From: Acidobacteriota bacterium
GTDB lineage: Bacteria; Acidobacteriota; Vicinamibacteria; Vicinamibacterales; UBA2999
Reading direction: 5' to 3'
NCBI GenBank assembly: GCA_020851565.1
Contig: JADZCN010000140.1
Coordinates: 1-64,000 of the forward strand
DNA: 64,000 bases
Below the pieces are notes generated by a model. That model was given only the letters and a program-made list of their open reading frames with translations. It did not search any database and was not told the DNA's origin. This document shows, piece after piece, positions 52,428-61,700 of this stretch; the first letter of the stretch is position 1, and each line of letters begins with the position of its first letter. The translations under genes were made by a program, and so were the position numbers.

Positions 52428-53033
52428 TCAGGCCTCCGGTGCCGCCTGGCCCTCGGTCAGGGCCCGGTGCAACCAGCCCTTGGCGACGGCCCATTCCCGT
52501 TTGACCGTCGCGGGTGACGTGCGCATCACCATGGCCGTTTCCTCGACGGTCAGACCGCCGAAGAAGCGCAGCTCCACGAGCCTGGCCTGATCGGGATCGA
52601 GCTGCTCCAACCCCGTCAGCGCGCGATCGAGATCGAGCAGGTCGATCGTGCTGACCGGTGCGTCGGACGCAGGCATCGACAGCTCGTCGAGGGTCACACG
52701 GGCGCTCGCGCCGCCCCGCTTGGCCCTGCGCGCGCCTCTTGCTTCGTCGAGCAGAACCCGCCGCATGATCCTCGAGGCGATGGCGAAGAAGTGCGCGCGG
52801 TTCTCCCAGCTGCTGCCGCGCTGGCCAAGGAGCTTCAGGTACGCCTCGTGGACCAGCGCCGTCGTCCGCAGCGCGCCCTGGCGCCATTCCCGGCGGGCGT
52901 GGCTCGAGGCAATGGCACGCAGTTCCTGGTAGACGAGGGGTATGAGGCGATCGAGCGCGTCCCGATTGCCAACCTGCCAGTCATGGAGCAGGCGAGTGAT
53001 CTCTGCCGGAGAGCTGGGGTGGCACTCGGTCAC
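52428..53033 (-). CDS. ECF sigma factor (acidobacterial TIGR02999-like)
   Basis: 201 aa, GTG start. Region 2: YQELRAIASSHARREWRQGALRTTALVHEAYLKLLG and HFFAIASRIMRRVLLDEARG; region 4: RLVELRFFGGLTVEETAMVMRTSPATVKREWAVAKGWL. Together with the following kinase gene it duplicates the 13076-16483 module. The first helix of region 2 retains the P-L/V-Y-Q/P-E-L-R-x-I-A-S signature common to both copies. No anti-sigma gene nearby. Confidence 0.9.
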   Translation of the reverse strand: MTECHPSSPAEITRLLHDWQVGNRDALDRLIPLVYQELRAIASSHARREWRQGALRTTALVHEAYLKLLGQRGSSWENRAHFFAIASRIMRRVLLDEARGARRAKRGGASARVTLDELSMPASDAPVSTIDLLDLDRALTGLEQLDPDQARLVELRFFGGLTVEETAMVMRTSPATVKREWAVAKGWLHRALTEGQAAPEA

Positions 53034-53194
53034 GGCGAGGCTCCGCGTGAGGCGGCGATTCTGTCATGGCGGCGCGCATGCGTCAACGTGCGGGCTCGCG
53101 CTGACGTCCTCGCGCCTGACGCTGCTGCACCGGTGACGTCGCGCGCCGCGGAGCCGACGCTTCGGCCGGCGGGGGCTCGTGCGGGGCTGACGGA

Positions 53195-55756
53195 CTACTC
53201 CGTCCGCAGCGCGCTCATCGGCGCCAGGGCGGCCGCCCGCGTGGCCGGCACGAGCGAGGCCACGAACGCCGCTATGGCGAGAGCGCCTGCCGCCACGCCC
53301 AGCGCGGCCGGGTCCCAGAACGACACACCATACAGCTGCGCCGACAGCAGGTAGCCGGCGCCAACCGCTAGAGGCAGGCCCAGTGCCAGGCCGATCGCGG
53401 CGCGACTGAACGCGCCGCCGAGCACGAGGCGGACGACGCGCGCGCGATCCGCGCCGAGCGCCATGCGCACCCCGATCTCGCTCGTGCGGCGGGCCACCGA
53501 GTAGGCCGTCACGCCGTAGAGCCCGATGGCCGCCAGGATCAGGGCCACGCCGCCGAAGAGCCCCGCCAGGCTCGCCACGGCCCGCTGCTGGTCGAATGTT
53601 CGCTCCATTTGCTCGCCGAGCGTGCGGATGCCGATGACCGCCATGTTCGGGTCCGCCTCGGCCAGGACGCGGGCCACCTGCGGCTCCAGCACGCCTGGCG
53701 GCGTGTCGGTCACCAGCAGCAGCCCGCCGACGAAGTGCGAGGCGGTCTCCACGCGCCTCATCATCTCGTTCGCGTAGTTCACCGTCTGCGCGAGCGGGAC
53801 GAAGAACATCGGACGCGCGGGCCGGTCGAGCTGGAACGCCTGGAACCTGGGATCGCGCACCACGCCGACGATGCGGAACGAGTTGACGTTCTCCGGCATG
53901 TTCAGGCCGAAGTGCTGATCCAGGGGATCCTCCTCCGGTTTGAAGAAGCGCTTCACGAACGCCTCGTTCACGACGGCCACGTTCTCCGACGTCTCGTTGT
54001 CGGCCTCGGTGAAGTGCCGGCCGCGCACCAGTTCGACGCCGAGGTTCTGGAGGTAGTTCGCGCTCACGCGATCCCACGACGCCCCCGTCTGCTCACCCGG
54101 CGCGGGGAGCGGCTTGCCGGCGATGAGCACGCCTTCGCCCCAGTTGTTCGTGAGCGGGTTGTAGAGCGCCAGGCCGACACCCCGAACGCCCGGAAGGCTG
54201 GCGAGGCGCGCCTCCACGTCCCGATAGAGCGCCGTGAGCCGCGCGTCCGTGAACGACGCCGAGGGGCGGCCCACGGACACCAGCACGCGCCCGTCCTTCT
54301 CGAAACCGAAGTCCTGTCCCTCGAGGTTGCCGAGACTGCGGCCGAGCATCGCGGAGCCGGCCACGAGCACGACGGAGAGCGCGGCCTGCGCCACGAGCAG
54401 CGCCGTGCGTGCGAACGAGGCCCGGTCACCCACAGTGCGCCCGCTGCCGCGCAGGGCCTCGATGGGATCCGTGCGCGTGGCGAACCATGCCGGCGCGGCG
54501 CCGAAGAGGAGCCCGGTCACCAGCGCCAGGCCGGTCGCGAAGGCGAGCACCATCGGCGACGGCGTGGTGTCGATGGGCAGCATCGTCGCGGCCGCGAACG
54601 CCAGCGACAGCAGGAGCCGCGCCGCCCCCATGGCCACCACGAGGCCGACGATGGCGCCGCCGATGGCGAGCACCACGCTTTCCACCAGCGCCTCGGTGAC
54701 GATCTGCCGGCGCGAGGCACCCATCGCCAACCTGACGGCGGTCTGCCCGCGCCGCGCGACCCCGCGAGCGAGCAGCAGGTTGGCCACATTGGCGCACGCG
54801 ATGAGGAGGACGAGCGCGCACACCGCGAGCAGGATGCGGAGGCTGCGCCCGTACTGCTCCTTCATGATGCCCACGCCCGCGCCGGCGGGCACGACGGCGA
54901 TGGCCTGCTGTGGCAGCGTGCGCTCGATGTTCGCCATCCAGTTGGAGGGATAGCCGGCCTCGTGCAGCATCCACTGGCGAAGGATGCCCGTGAGCCGCGC
55001 GTCCATGCCCTCGGTGGTGGCGCCGGGGCGAAGCCGGCCGATCACGCGCAGCCACGATGAGATCGGCTGGCGCAGCAGGGACGTCGTGGCTCCCGTGATC
55101 AGCGGCTCCTGGTGGAGAGGCACCCACATGTCCGGCGGATCGGGCTTGACCGTCTCGCCGAAGAACCCGGGAGGCGCGACGCCGGCGACGGTGAATGGGT
55201 GTCCCTCGATTACGAGCGTGGCGCCGATCATCGCGGGGTCGGCGCCGTAGATCCCCTGCCACGCGTGGTAGGCGATGACGACCACGGGAGCGGAAGCCGG
55301 CGTGTCGTCCTCGGGCGAGAAGACGCGTCCGGCAAACGACTGCACACCAAGGACCTGGAAGTAGTTGCCAGTGACGTAGATGGAGCGAAGGGGGCGCGGC
55401 GCGGCGTCCACGCCCTGGCGGCGGGTGCTCAAGCGGTTGTTGCCCGCCTGGAACGCGGTTAAGGCCTCGAACTCCGGCGCCTCCGCGCGGAGGCGCTCGA
55501 ACAGCGGATACGAGAACAGGCCCCAGCGGTCCTGGGGCCCGCCCTGCACACAGCAGTTGTCGCCATCGCCGACGCGGTAGAGGCCGGACGGGTCGGCCAC
55601 CGGCAGCGACCGCAGCATCACGGCGTGGATCAACGTGAAGATGGCCGTGGTGCCGCCGATGCCGAGGGCGAGCGTGAGGACGGCCGTGGCCGTGAAGACG
55701 CGCGCGCCGGCGAGCGTCCGGAGCGTGTAGGTGAGATCGCGGAGAAGGGTGCCCAC
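53195..55756 (-). CDS. FtsX/MacB-type permease, acidobacterial orphan (ADOP), second copy
   Basis: 853 aa with GTG start (MGTLLRDLTYTLRTLAGARVFTATAVLTLALGIGGTTAIF). Same duplicated FtsX layout as 35674-38121: N-terminal helix, periplasmic domain with DDTPASAPVVVIAYHAWQGIYGADP, three central helices (NVANLLLARGVARRGQTAVRLAMGASRRQIVTEALVES), second periplasmic domain, three final helices (RRTSEIGVRMALGADRARVVRLVL). No ATPase partner adjacent. It diverges from the giant kinase gene with a 229-bp gap in which I see no gene. Confidence 0.93.
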   Translation of the reverse strand: MGTLLRDLTYTLRTLAGARVFTATAVLTLALGIGGTTAIFTLIHAVMLRSLPVADPSGLYRVGDGDNCCVQGGPQDRWGLFSYPLFERLRAEAPEFEALTAFQAGNNRLSTRRQGVDAAPRPLRSIYVTGNYFQVLGVQSFAGRVFSPEDDTPASAPVVVIAYHAWQGIYGADPAMIGATLVIEGHPFTVAGVAPPGFFGETVKPDPPDMWVPLHQEPLITGATTSLLRQPISSWLRVIGRLRPGATTEGMDARLTGILRQWMLHEAGYPSNWMANIERTLPQQAIAVVPAGAGVGIMKEQYGRSLRILLAVCALVLLIACANVANLLLARGVARRGQTAVRLAMGASRRQIVTEALVESVVLAIGGAIVGLVVAMGAARLLLSLAFAAATMLPIDTTPSPMVLAFATGLALVTGLLFGAAPAWFATRTDPIEALRGSGRTVGDRASFARTALLVAQAALSVVLVAGSAMLGRSLGNLEGQDFGFEKDGRVLVSVGRPSASFTDARLTALYRDVEARLASLPGVRGVGLALYNPLTNNWGEGVLIAGKPLPAPGEQTGASWDRVSANYLQNLGVELVRGRHFTEADNETSENVAVVNEAFVKRFFKPEEDPLDQHFGLNMPENVNSFRIVGVVRDPRFQAFQLDRPARPMFFVPLAQTVNYANEMMRRVETASHFVGGLLLVTDTPPGVLEPQVARVLAEADPNMAVIGIRTLGEQMERTFDQQRAVASLAGLFGGVALILAAIGLYGVTAYSVARRTSEIGVRMALGADRARVVRLVLGGAFSRAAIGLALGLPLAVGAGYLLSAQLYGVSFWDPAALGVAAGALAIAAFVASLVPATRAAALAPMSALRTE

Positions 55757-55985
55757 GCCGGTGTTGGACGGGCCGCAGGCTCGAAACGTTGACGCCGGAC
55801 GAAGGACAGGACCCGCGACCGGCGCTTCGCCGTGGTCGGCGGGCTCGGTCGCAGACGAGGCAGACTAACCCCACAGTTCACTTGTGTTGAGTCCGCCATC
55901 GGATCGGACTCCCGACCGACGGCGCCTGTTTCCCGCGGGTCAGCGAGCGGATGGATGCTCAACCGAAGTGAGCTGAGGGGCTAGA

Positions 55986-58706
55986 ATGGCGGTCCCGATG
56001 TCCTTGTCCCCCGGGACCCGGATCGGCCAGTACGAGGTCCGGGCGCCGCTCGGCGCCGGCGGAATGGGCGAGGTGTATCGCGCCCACGACGCCAGGCTCG
56101 GCCGTGACGTCGCGCTCAAGGTGCTGCACCCCGAGGTGGCGCGCGACGCCGTCCGCCTCGAGCGCTTCGCCCGCGAGGCCCGTGCCGTCGCTGCGCTCAA
56201 CCATCCGCACATCGTCACGATCTACTCGACGGAGGAAGCCGACGGCATTCGCTTCATGACGATGGAGCTGGTGGAGGGGCGCCCGCTCGACGAGCTGATC
56301 CCGCGCGCCGGGCTGCCCGTGACGCGGTTCCTCGAGCTGGCGCTGCCGCTGGCCGATGCGCTGACGGCCGCGCACCAGAAGCAGATTACCCATCGCGACC
56401 TCAAGCCGGGCAACGTGATGGTGGCGTCCGACGGCCGGGTCAAGGTGCTCGATTTCGGGCTGGCACGCGTGGCGACCGCCGCGCCCGAGCAGGCCATGGA
56501 CGCCACCCGCGCCGTGCTCACCCACGAGGGCACGATCGTGGGGACGATGCCGTACATGTCGCCCGAGCAGGTGGAGGGACGGGCGCTGGACGCGCGGAGC
56601 GACCTCTTCTCGCTCGGCGTGATGTTCTACGAAATGCTCACAGGGTCGCGGCCGTTCGCCGGTCCCTCGTCGCCGGCGCTGATGTCGGCGATTCTTCGTG
56701 ACGTGCCGCCACCGGTCACCGAGCGGCGCTCGGATGTGCCCGACACGCTGGCGCGCCTGATCGCGCGGTGCCTCGAGAAGCACCCCGAGGAACGCGTGCA
56801 GACGGCGCGCGACGTCCACAACGAGTTGCGGCACGTTCAGAAGCAGCTCGAGTCGGGGGCGGGGAGGCGTTCGGGCAGCGGAGCGCCTTCCGGCACGGAG
56901 GCGTCGCTCTGGATGGCGGTGCTGCCGTTCGGCGCGCGCTCTGCCGATGCCGATTCCGAGGCCCTCGCCGCCGGGCTGACCGAGGACATCACCGGCGGGC
57001 TGTCGCGGTTCCCCGCGCTCTCGGTGATTGCGCCGCAATCGGCGGCGGCGTTCAGGAACAGTCCGCTCGACGTGCGGCAGATTGCCGAGCGGCTGGGCGC
57101 GCGCTACGTGCTGGGCGGCACGGTGCGGAAGTCCGCGAGCGCGGTCCGGATCGCGGCCCACCTGGTGGATGCGCACAACGGCGCGCACCTGTGGACGGAT
57201 ACCTACGATCAGCGGCTGGACGGGACCGACCTCTTCACCATCCAGGACGACGTCACCGACCGCATCGTCGCGACGATTGCGGACAAGGCCGGGGTGCTGG
57301 CGCGGTCGATGGTGCAGGCGCTGCGCCAGCTCCCGATGGAGCAGCTGAGCGCGCGCGAGTTGATCTTCCGCTGCTGGATGTTCCAGTGGCAGCCGATGCC
57401 GGAGGTTCAGGCCGAGGTGCGGCGCGCCCTGGAGCACCACCTCGAGGCCCGCTCCGACAACCCGCACCTGTGGGCCGAGCTCGCCAACATCTACATCTGC
57501 GAGCACTCGCTGTTCTTCAACCCGCTGCCCGACGCGCTCGGCCGGGCGATGCGTGCGGCGCGGCGCGCCATCGAGATCGATCCAGGCAACCAGGAGGGTT
57601 GGGAGATGGTGGCGCTCACGTCCTTCTACCTGAAGGACGAGGCAGGCATGATCGAGGCCGCCGATCGCGCCATCCGTCTCAATCCACGCAATTCCAACGC
57701 GCTGGCGTGGATGGGGAACATCCGCACCCACGCTGGCGACTACGACCGCGGCTCGGAGCTGACCGGGCGGGCGATGACGCTCAACCCGGCGCATCCGGGC
57801 TGGTATCACTTCGCACCGTTCAACCGCCACTTCGCCCGCGGCGAGTACGACGAGGCGCTCAAGGCCGCGCGCCGCGTCAACATGCCGGAGTTCATGTGGA
57901 TGCACTTCGCGGTGGCCGCCGCCGCCGGGCAGCTCGGCCTCGGCTCCGAGGCGAAGAAGGCTGCCGAGGCCATGGTCGCCCTGGCACCCTCGTTCGCGGA
58001 CGAGGCGAGCCTGCGCGAGTTCGTGACCCGCTGGTACTGGCCGACCGACCTGATCGAGTGCCTCCTCGATGGTGTGGCGCGCGCACTCAGTGCGGAGGGA
58101 AGCGACGCGGCCGTGCCTTCGCGCTCGTCGTCTGCGGAGGCGGGTCAGGCGACGGGACGGCCCCGGTCGGGCTTGGCGGCCGATCGCGATCGCTCGATCG
58201 CCGTCGTGCCGTTCGCCGCCGCCAGCGGTGATCCGGACACGCAGGCGCTCACTGACGGCCTCACCGAGGACATCACCGCCGGACTCTCCCGCTTCCCGTA
58301 TCTGTCGGTGGTCGCGGCGCACTCCGCGCGCCAGTACCGCGGCAGCACCGCCGACGTGCGCCGGCTGGGTGAGGCGTTGGGCGCGCGCTACCTCCTCGAC
58401 GGCAACGCGCGTCGTGTCGGCGCGGCGCTCCGCCTCACCGTCCGGCTCGTGGACACGGCCAGCGGCGCGCAGCTGTGGAGCGAGACCTACAACCGGGCCG
58501 GCACGAACGCCGACCGGCTGGCGCTGCAGGACGATCTCACGGACCGGATCGTCGCGACGGTCGCGGACGCGCATGGCGTGCTGCTGCGTGCGATGAGCCA
58601 GGGTGTGGAGCAGCTCTCCGCGGACCAGCTGGGCCCCGACGCGCTGGCCCTGCGGTACTGGGCCTACCACCGCCAGCACGCCGGCGCAGCACGCGCTCCT
58701 CCGTGA
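55986..58706 (+). CDS. Ser/Thr kinase with tandem TolB-N/TPR modules, first part of giant gene
   Basis: 906 residues to the first stop. The start ATG follows GAGGGG; another ATG four codons on is possible. Kinase domain 16-280: glycine loop GAGGMG (23-28), K45, HRDLKPGN 136-143, DFG 156-158, SPEQ. Module 1 begins at about 56910 (WMAVLPFGARSADADSEAL ... GLTEDITGGLSRFP), a COG5616-type TolB amino-terminal domain followed by TPR-like helices ending in HPGWYHF ... R-V-N-M-P. Module 2 begins at about 58194 (SIAVVPFAAASGDPDTQAL). The frame stops at TGA 58704 in the linker of module 2, while the homologous continuation is in the +1 frame, so the gene is broken here by a frameshift. No transmembrane helix is evident, so a cytosolic signalling protein is likely. 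Confidence 0.9.
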   Translation: MAVPMSLSPGTRIGQYEVRAPLGAGGMGEVYRAHDARLGRDVALKVLHPEVARDAVRLERFAREARAVAALNHPHIVTIYSTEEADGIRFMTMELVEGRPLDELIPRAGLPVTRFLELALPLADALTAAHQKQITHRDLKPGNVMVASDGRVKVLDFGLARVATAAPEQAMDATRAVLTHEGTIVGTMPYMSPEQVEGRALDARSDLFSLGVMFYEMLTGSRPFAGPSSPALMSAILRDVPPPVTERRSDVPDTLARLIARCLEKHPEERVQTARDVHNELRHVQKQLESGAGRRSGSGAPSGTEASLWMAVLPFGARSADADSEALAAGLTEDITGGLSRFPALSVIAPQSAAAFRNSPLDVRQIAERLGARYVLGGTVRKSASAVRIAAHLVDAHNGAHLWTDTYDQRLDGTDLFTIQDDVTDRIVATIADKAGVLARSMVQALRQLPMEQLSARELIFRCWMFQWQPMPEVQAEVRRALEHHLEARSDNPHLWAELANIYICEHSLFFNPLPDALGRAMRAARRAIEIDPGNQEGWEMVALTSFYLKDEAGMIEAADRAIRLNPRNSNALAWMGNIRTHAGDYDRGSELTGRAMTLNPAHPGWYHFAPFNRHFARGEYDEALKAARRVNMPEFMWMHFAVAAAAGQLGLGSEAKKAAEAMVALAPSFADEASLREFVTRWYWPTDLIECLLDGVARALSAEGSDAAVPSRSSSAEAGQATGRPRSGLAADRDRSIAVVPFAAASGDPDTQALTDGLTEDITAGLSRFPYLSVVAAHSARQYRGSTADVRRLGEALGARYLLDGNARRVGAALRLTVRLVDTASGAQLWSETYNRAGTNADRLALQDDLTDRIVATVADAHGVLLRAMSQGVEQLSADQLGPDALALRYWAYHRQHAGAARAPP

Positions 58707-61700
58707 TGCCTTCGAACGGCTGGTCGAGGAGCGGCCAGCCAGCGCGTTCGCCTGGTCTGCGCTCGCGCACCTCTACTGCCACGAGCACGGCTTCCGGTTC
58801 AACGCCCGGCCCGACCCGCTCGTGCGCGCGCGTCGCGCCCTCGGCCGCGCCCTCGAGCTCGACGCCGTGGACCAGCACGGATGGGAGGCGCTCGCGCTCG
58901 CCTACTTCTTCGAGCGCGATGCCGAGGGGTTCGCACACGCGGCCGAGCGCGCCATCGCGCTCAACCCGCGGAACGCGAACACGCTGGCGTGGATCGGCGT
59001 GCTGACCGTGCACGCCGGAGAGCTCGATCGCGGCTGCACCCTGGTCGAGCGGGCGATGGCGCTCAACCCGGATCACCCGGGCTGGTACCACATCGCCATG
59101 AGCAACCGCCATCTCGTGCGCGGCGAGCACGCGGAGGCGCTGCGCGCGGCGAAGCGGATCAACATGCCCCAGCACGTCTGGGCGCATGTGGTGGTCGCCA
59201 TCGCCGCCGGCGAGCTGGGCCGCATGGCCGAAGCGGCAGCCGCGGTGGACGCGGTCGAGCAGCTGGCGCCCGCCATGGCCGACCCGGCGGTCGTCGCGGA
59301 AGCCACGCGGAACTGGAAGTGGGACGACGCGGCCGCCGGGCAGATGCTGGTTGGCTACCGCAAGGCGGTGGCATTGCGGGAGGACGCGAAGGCGCGCTCG
59401 CGGCCGCCCTCGTCCGGCCCGACAACCTCACGCGCGTCCTCACCCGCCGCGGCGACGTCGGATTCGAGTCGCTGGGCAATCAGCGTGAACGACTTCGGTG
59501 CCAGCGGTGGACCGCAGGCGACCGCGCTTGCCGCCGGATTGACCGAGGACATCGCCACGGGGCTATCGCGGTTCGGCAATTTGAAGGTGCTGGCCCGCAA
59601 CGCCCGCTACGTTCTAAGCGGCAGCGTCCGGCAATCAGGCGAGGCCCTGCGCGTGACGGCCCGCGTCATCGACACCGCTTCGGGTGCGAACATCTGGGCC
59701 GACACCTACGATCGGACCACCGAGGGCGGCGTGTTTGCGCTTCAGGACGATGTGGGCAGCCGGATCGTCAGCACGGTGGCCGACCCGACGGGCGTGCTCG
59801 GGACCGCAATGGCGACGGCGATCGGCGACAAGGATTACGAAAGCCTGAGCGTGCAGGAATTGGTGATCCGGTTTCATGTCTACACCGGGCAGCTGCGTCC
59901 GGGAGAGCACGCACGACTGCGCGAGGCGTTCGAGCGTGCGCTGGAGCGGGAGCCGGACGTGGCGGAGGGGTGGGCCAGCCTCGCCTACCTCTACGGGCAG
60001 GAGCACGCGCTCGGCCTCAACCCACAACCCGACTCGCGTGAGCGGGAGCGCCGGGCGGCCGAACGCGCGGTCGAGCTCGATCCGCAGAGCCCGTTGGCCT
60101 GGACGGCGCTGGCGCGCTCGCACATGTTCGCCCACGACGCCACGGCGACGCGGGCGGCCGTCGATCGTGCCCTGGCGCTCAATCCACTGAACGCCGACCT
60201 GCTCGGACACGCGGCAATCTTTCTGACGAGCTTCGGCGACTTCGATCGGGCGCTGGCGCTGGTCGCGCGGGCCACGGAGCTGAAACCGCGGCACCAGGGC
60301 TGGTTCTATTTCCCTGTCTTCAACGCGCACTACGTGCGTGGTGACGACCACGCCGCGCTCGAGGCCGCCAAGAAGATCAACATGCCGGCGGTGTCGCTGG
60401 CGGCCATGGCGGCTGCTGCCGCCGCCGGTCAGCTCGGAAGGACGGATGAAGCGCGCGCCTCGCTCGACACGCTTCGCCAGCACGCCCCGCACCTGCTCGA
60501 TCCGGTGGCGGCACGGGGGGAGTGGAGCATCTGGCTGTGGAGCGAGGCGCTGCTCGACCGTCTGGTCGAGGGGTTCGAGAAGTCGCTGGCCTTGACCGGG
60601 GCCGCGGCCGGCGAGTCCGGGCACGGCTCGGGTGACCGGCATGCGGCCAGTCCTGCCGCGCTCGGGTCCCGCGCGTCGTTCGCGAACGGCACCGGCGCGC
60701 CGGCAACGAGTCCGCAGATCACTGGCGCCCTCCAGTCCGCGGACGATTTGTCGCTCGCGGTACAGCCGTTCAGCGCCCGTGGCGGGGACGCAACGGCCGT
60801 GGCGCTCGCCGAGGCCCTCACCGACGATGTGACGACCGGCCTCTCCCGTTTCGAGCACCTCCGCGTCATGGCGTCGGCCGGGGCCCAGAGGGTGATCGCG
60901 CCAAGGGAAGGACCGTGGCGCTACGCGCTCGAAGGCACCGTCAGGACCGCCGGCCGCGCGGTGCGCGTCGGCGTCCGCATCTCGGATGCGCACACCGGCG
61001 CAAACGTCTGGGCCGAAAACTTCGATCTCGACAGCGACTCCGGCGTCTTCACCCAGCAGGACGACCTCGCCAGCCGCATCGTCGCCACCGTGGGCGATCC
61101 GACGGGCGCACTCGCGAAGGCCATGCGGGCGGCGCTCTCCGACACGCCGATCGAGCAGCTCAGCGCCGAGGGGCTGATGTTGCTCTACCACGGCTACACC
61201 GAGCATCTGCGCGCAGAGGATCACGCTCGACTGCGCCAGGCGCTGGAACAAGCCGTCGAGCGTCAGCCGCAGTCGCACCTCGGCTGGGCGATCCTGTCCA
61301 GGCTGTACGAGCACGAGCACGCGCACCGCCTGAACGTTCGGCCGGACTCGATCGCCCGACAGCGGAACGCGGCCTATCGCGCGCTCGAGCTCGACTCCGC
61401 GTCGCAGAGCGTCTGGGTGGCGGTTGCGAGCGCGCACAAGTTCTCGGGGGACATGCCCGCCCTGCATGGCGCCGTGGAGCGGGCGGTGGCCATCAACCCG
61501 CTCAACGCCGATGCCCTCGCGTTCTGTGCCCTGCTGATCTCGACTGGCGGCGCCGACGAGCGAGCCCTCCAGCTGGCGCGCCTGGCGATGCACCACAAGC
61601 CGCGGCATCCGGGCTGGTATCACTTCCCGACCTTCAATGCGCTCTATGTGCAGGGCCAGGACGAGGAGGCGCTCGCCGAGGCCCGGCTGATCAACATGCC

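Noticed and set aside
58597-58706. Programmed ribosomal frameshift in the giant kinase
   Set aside because: No slippery heptamer or internal ribosome-site-like stimulator is visible at the junction; an indel at the direct repeat is simpler. Kept only as an open possibility in the findings.
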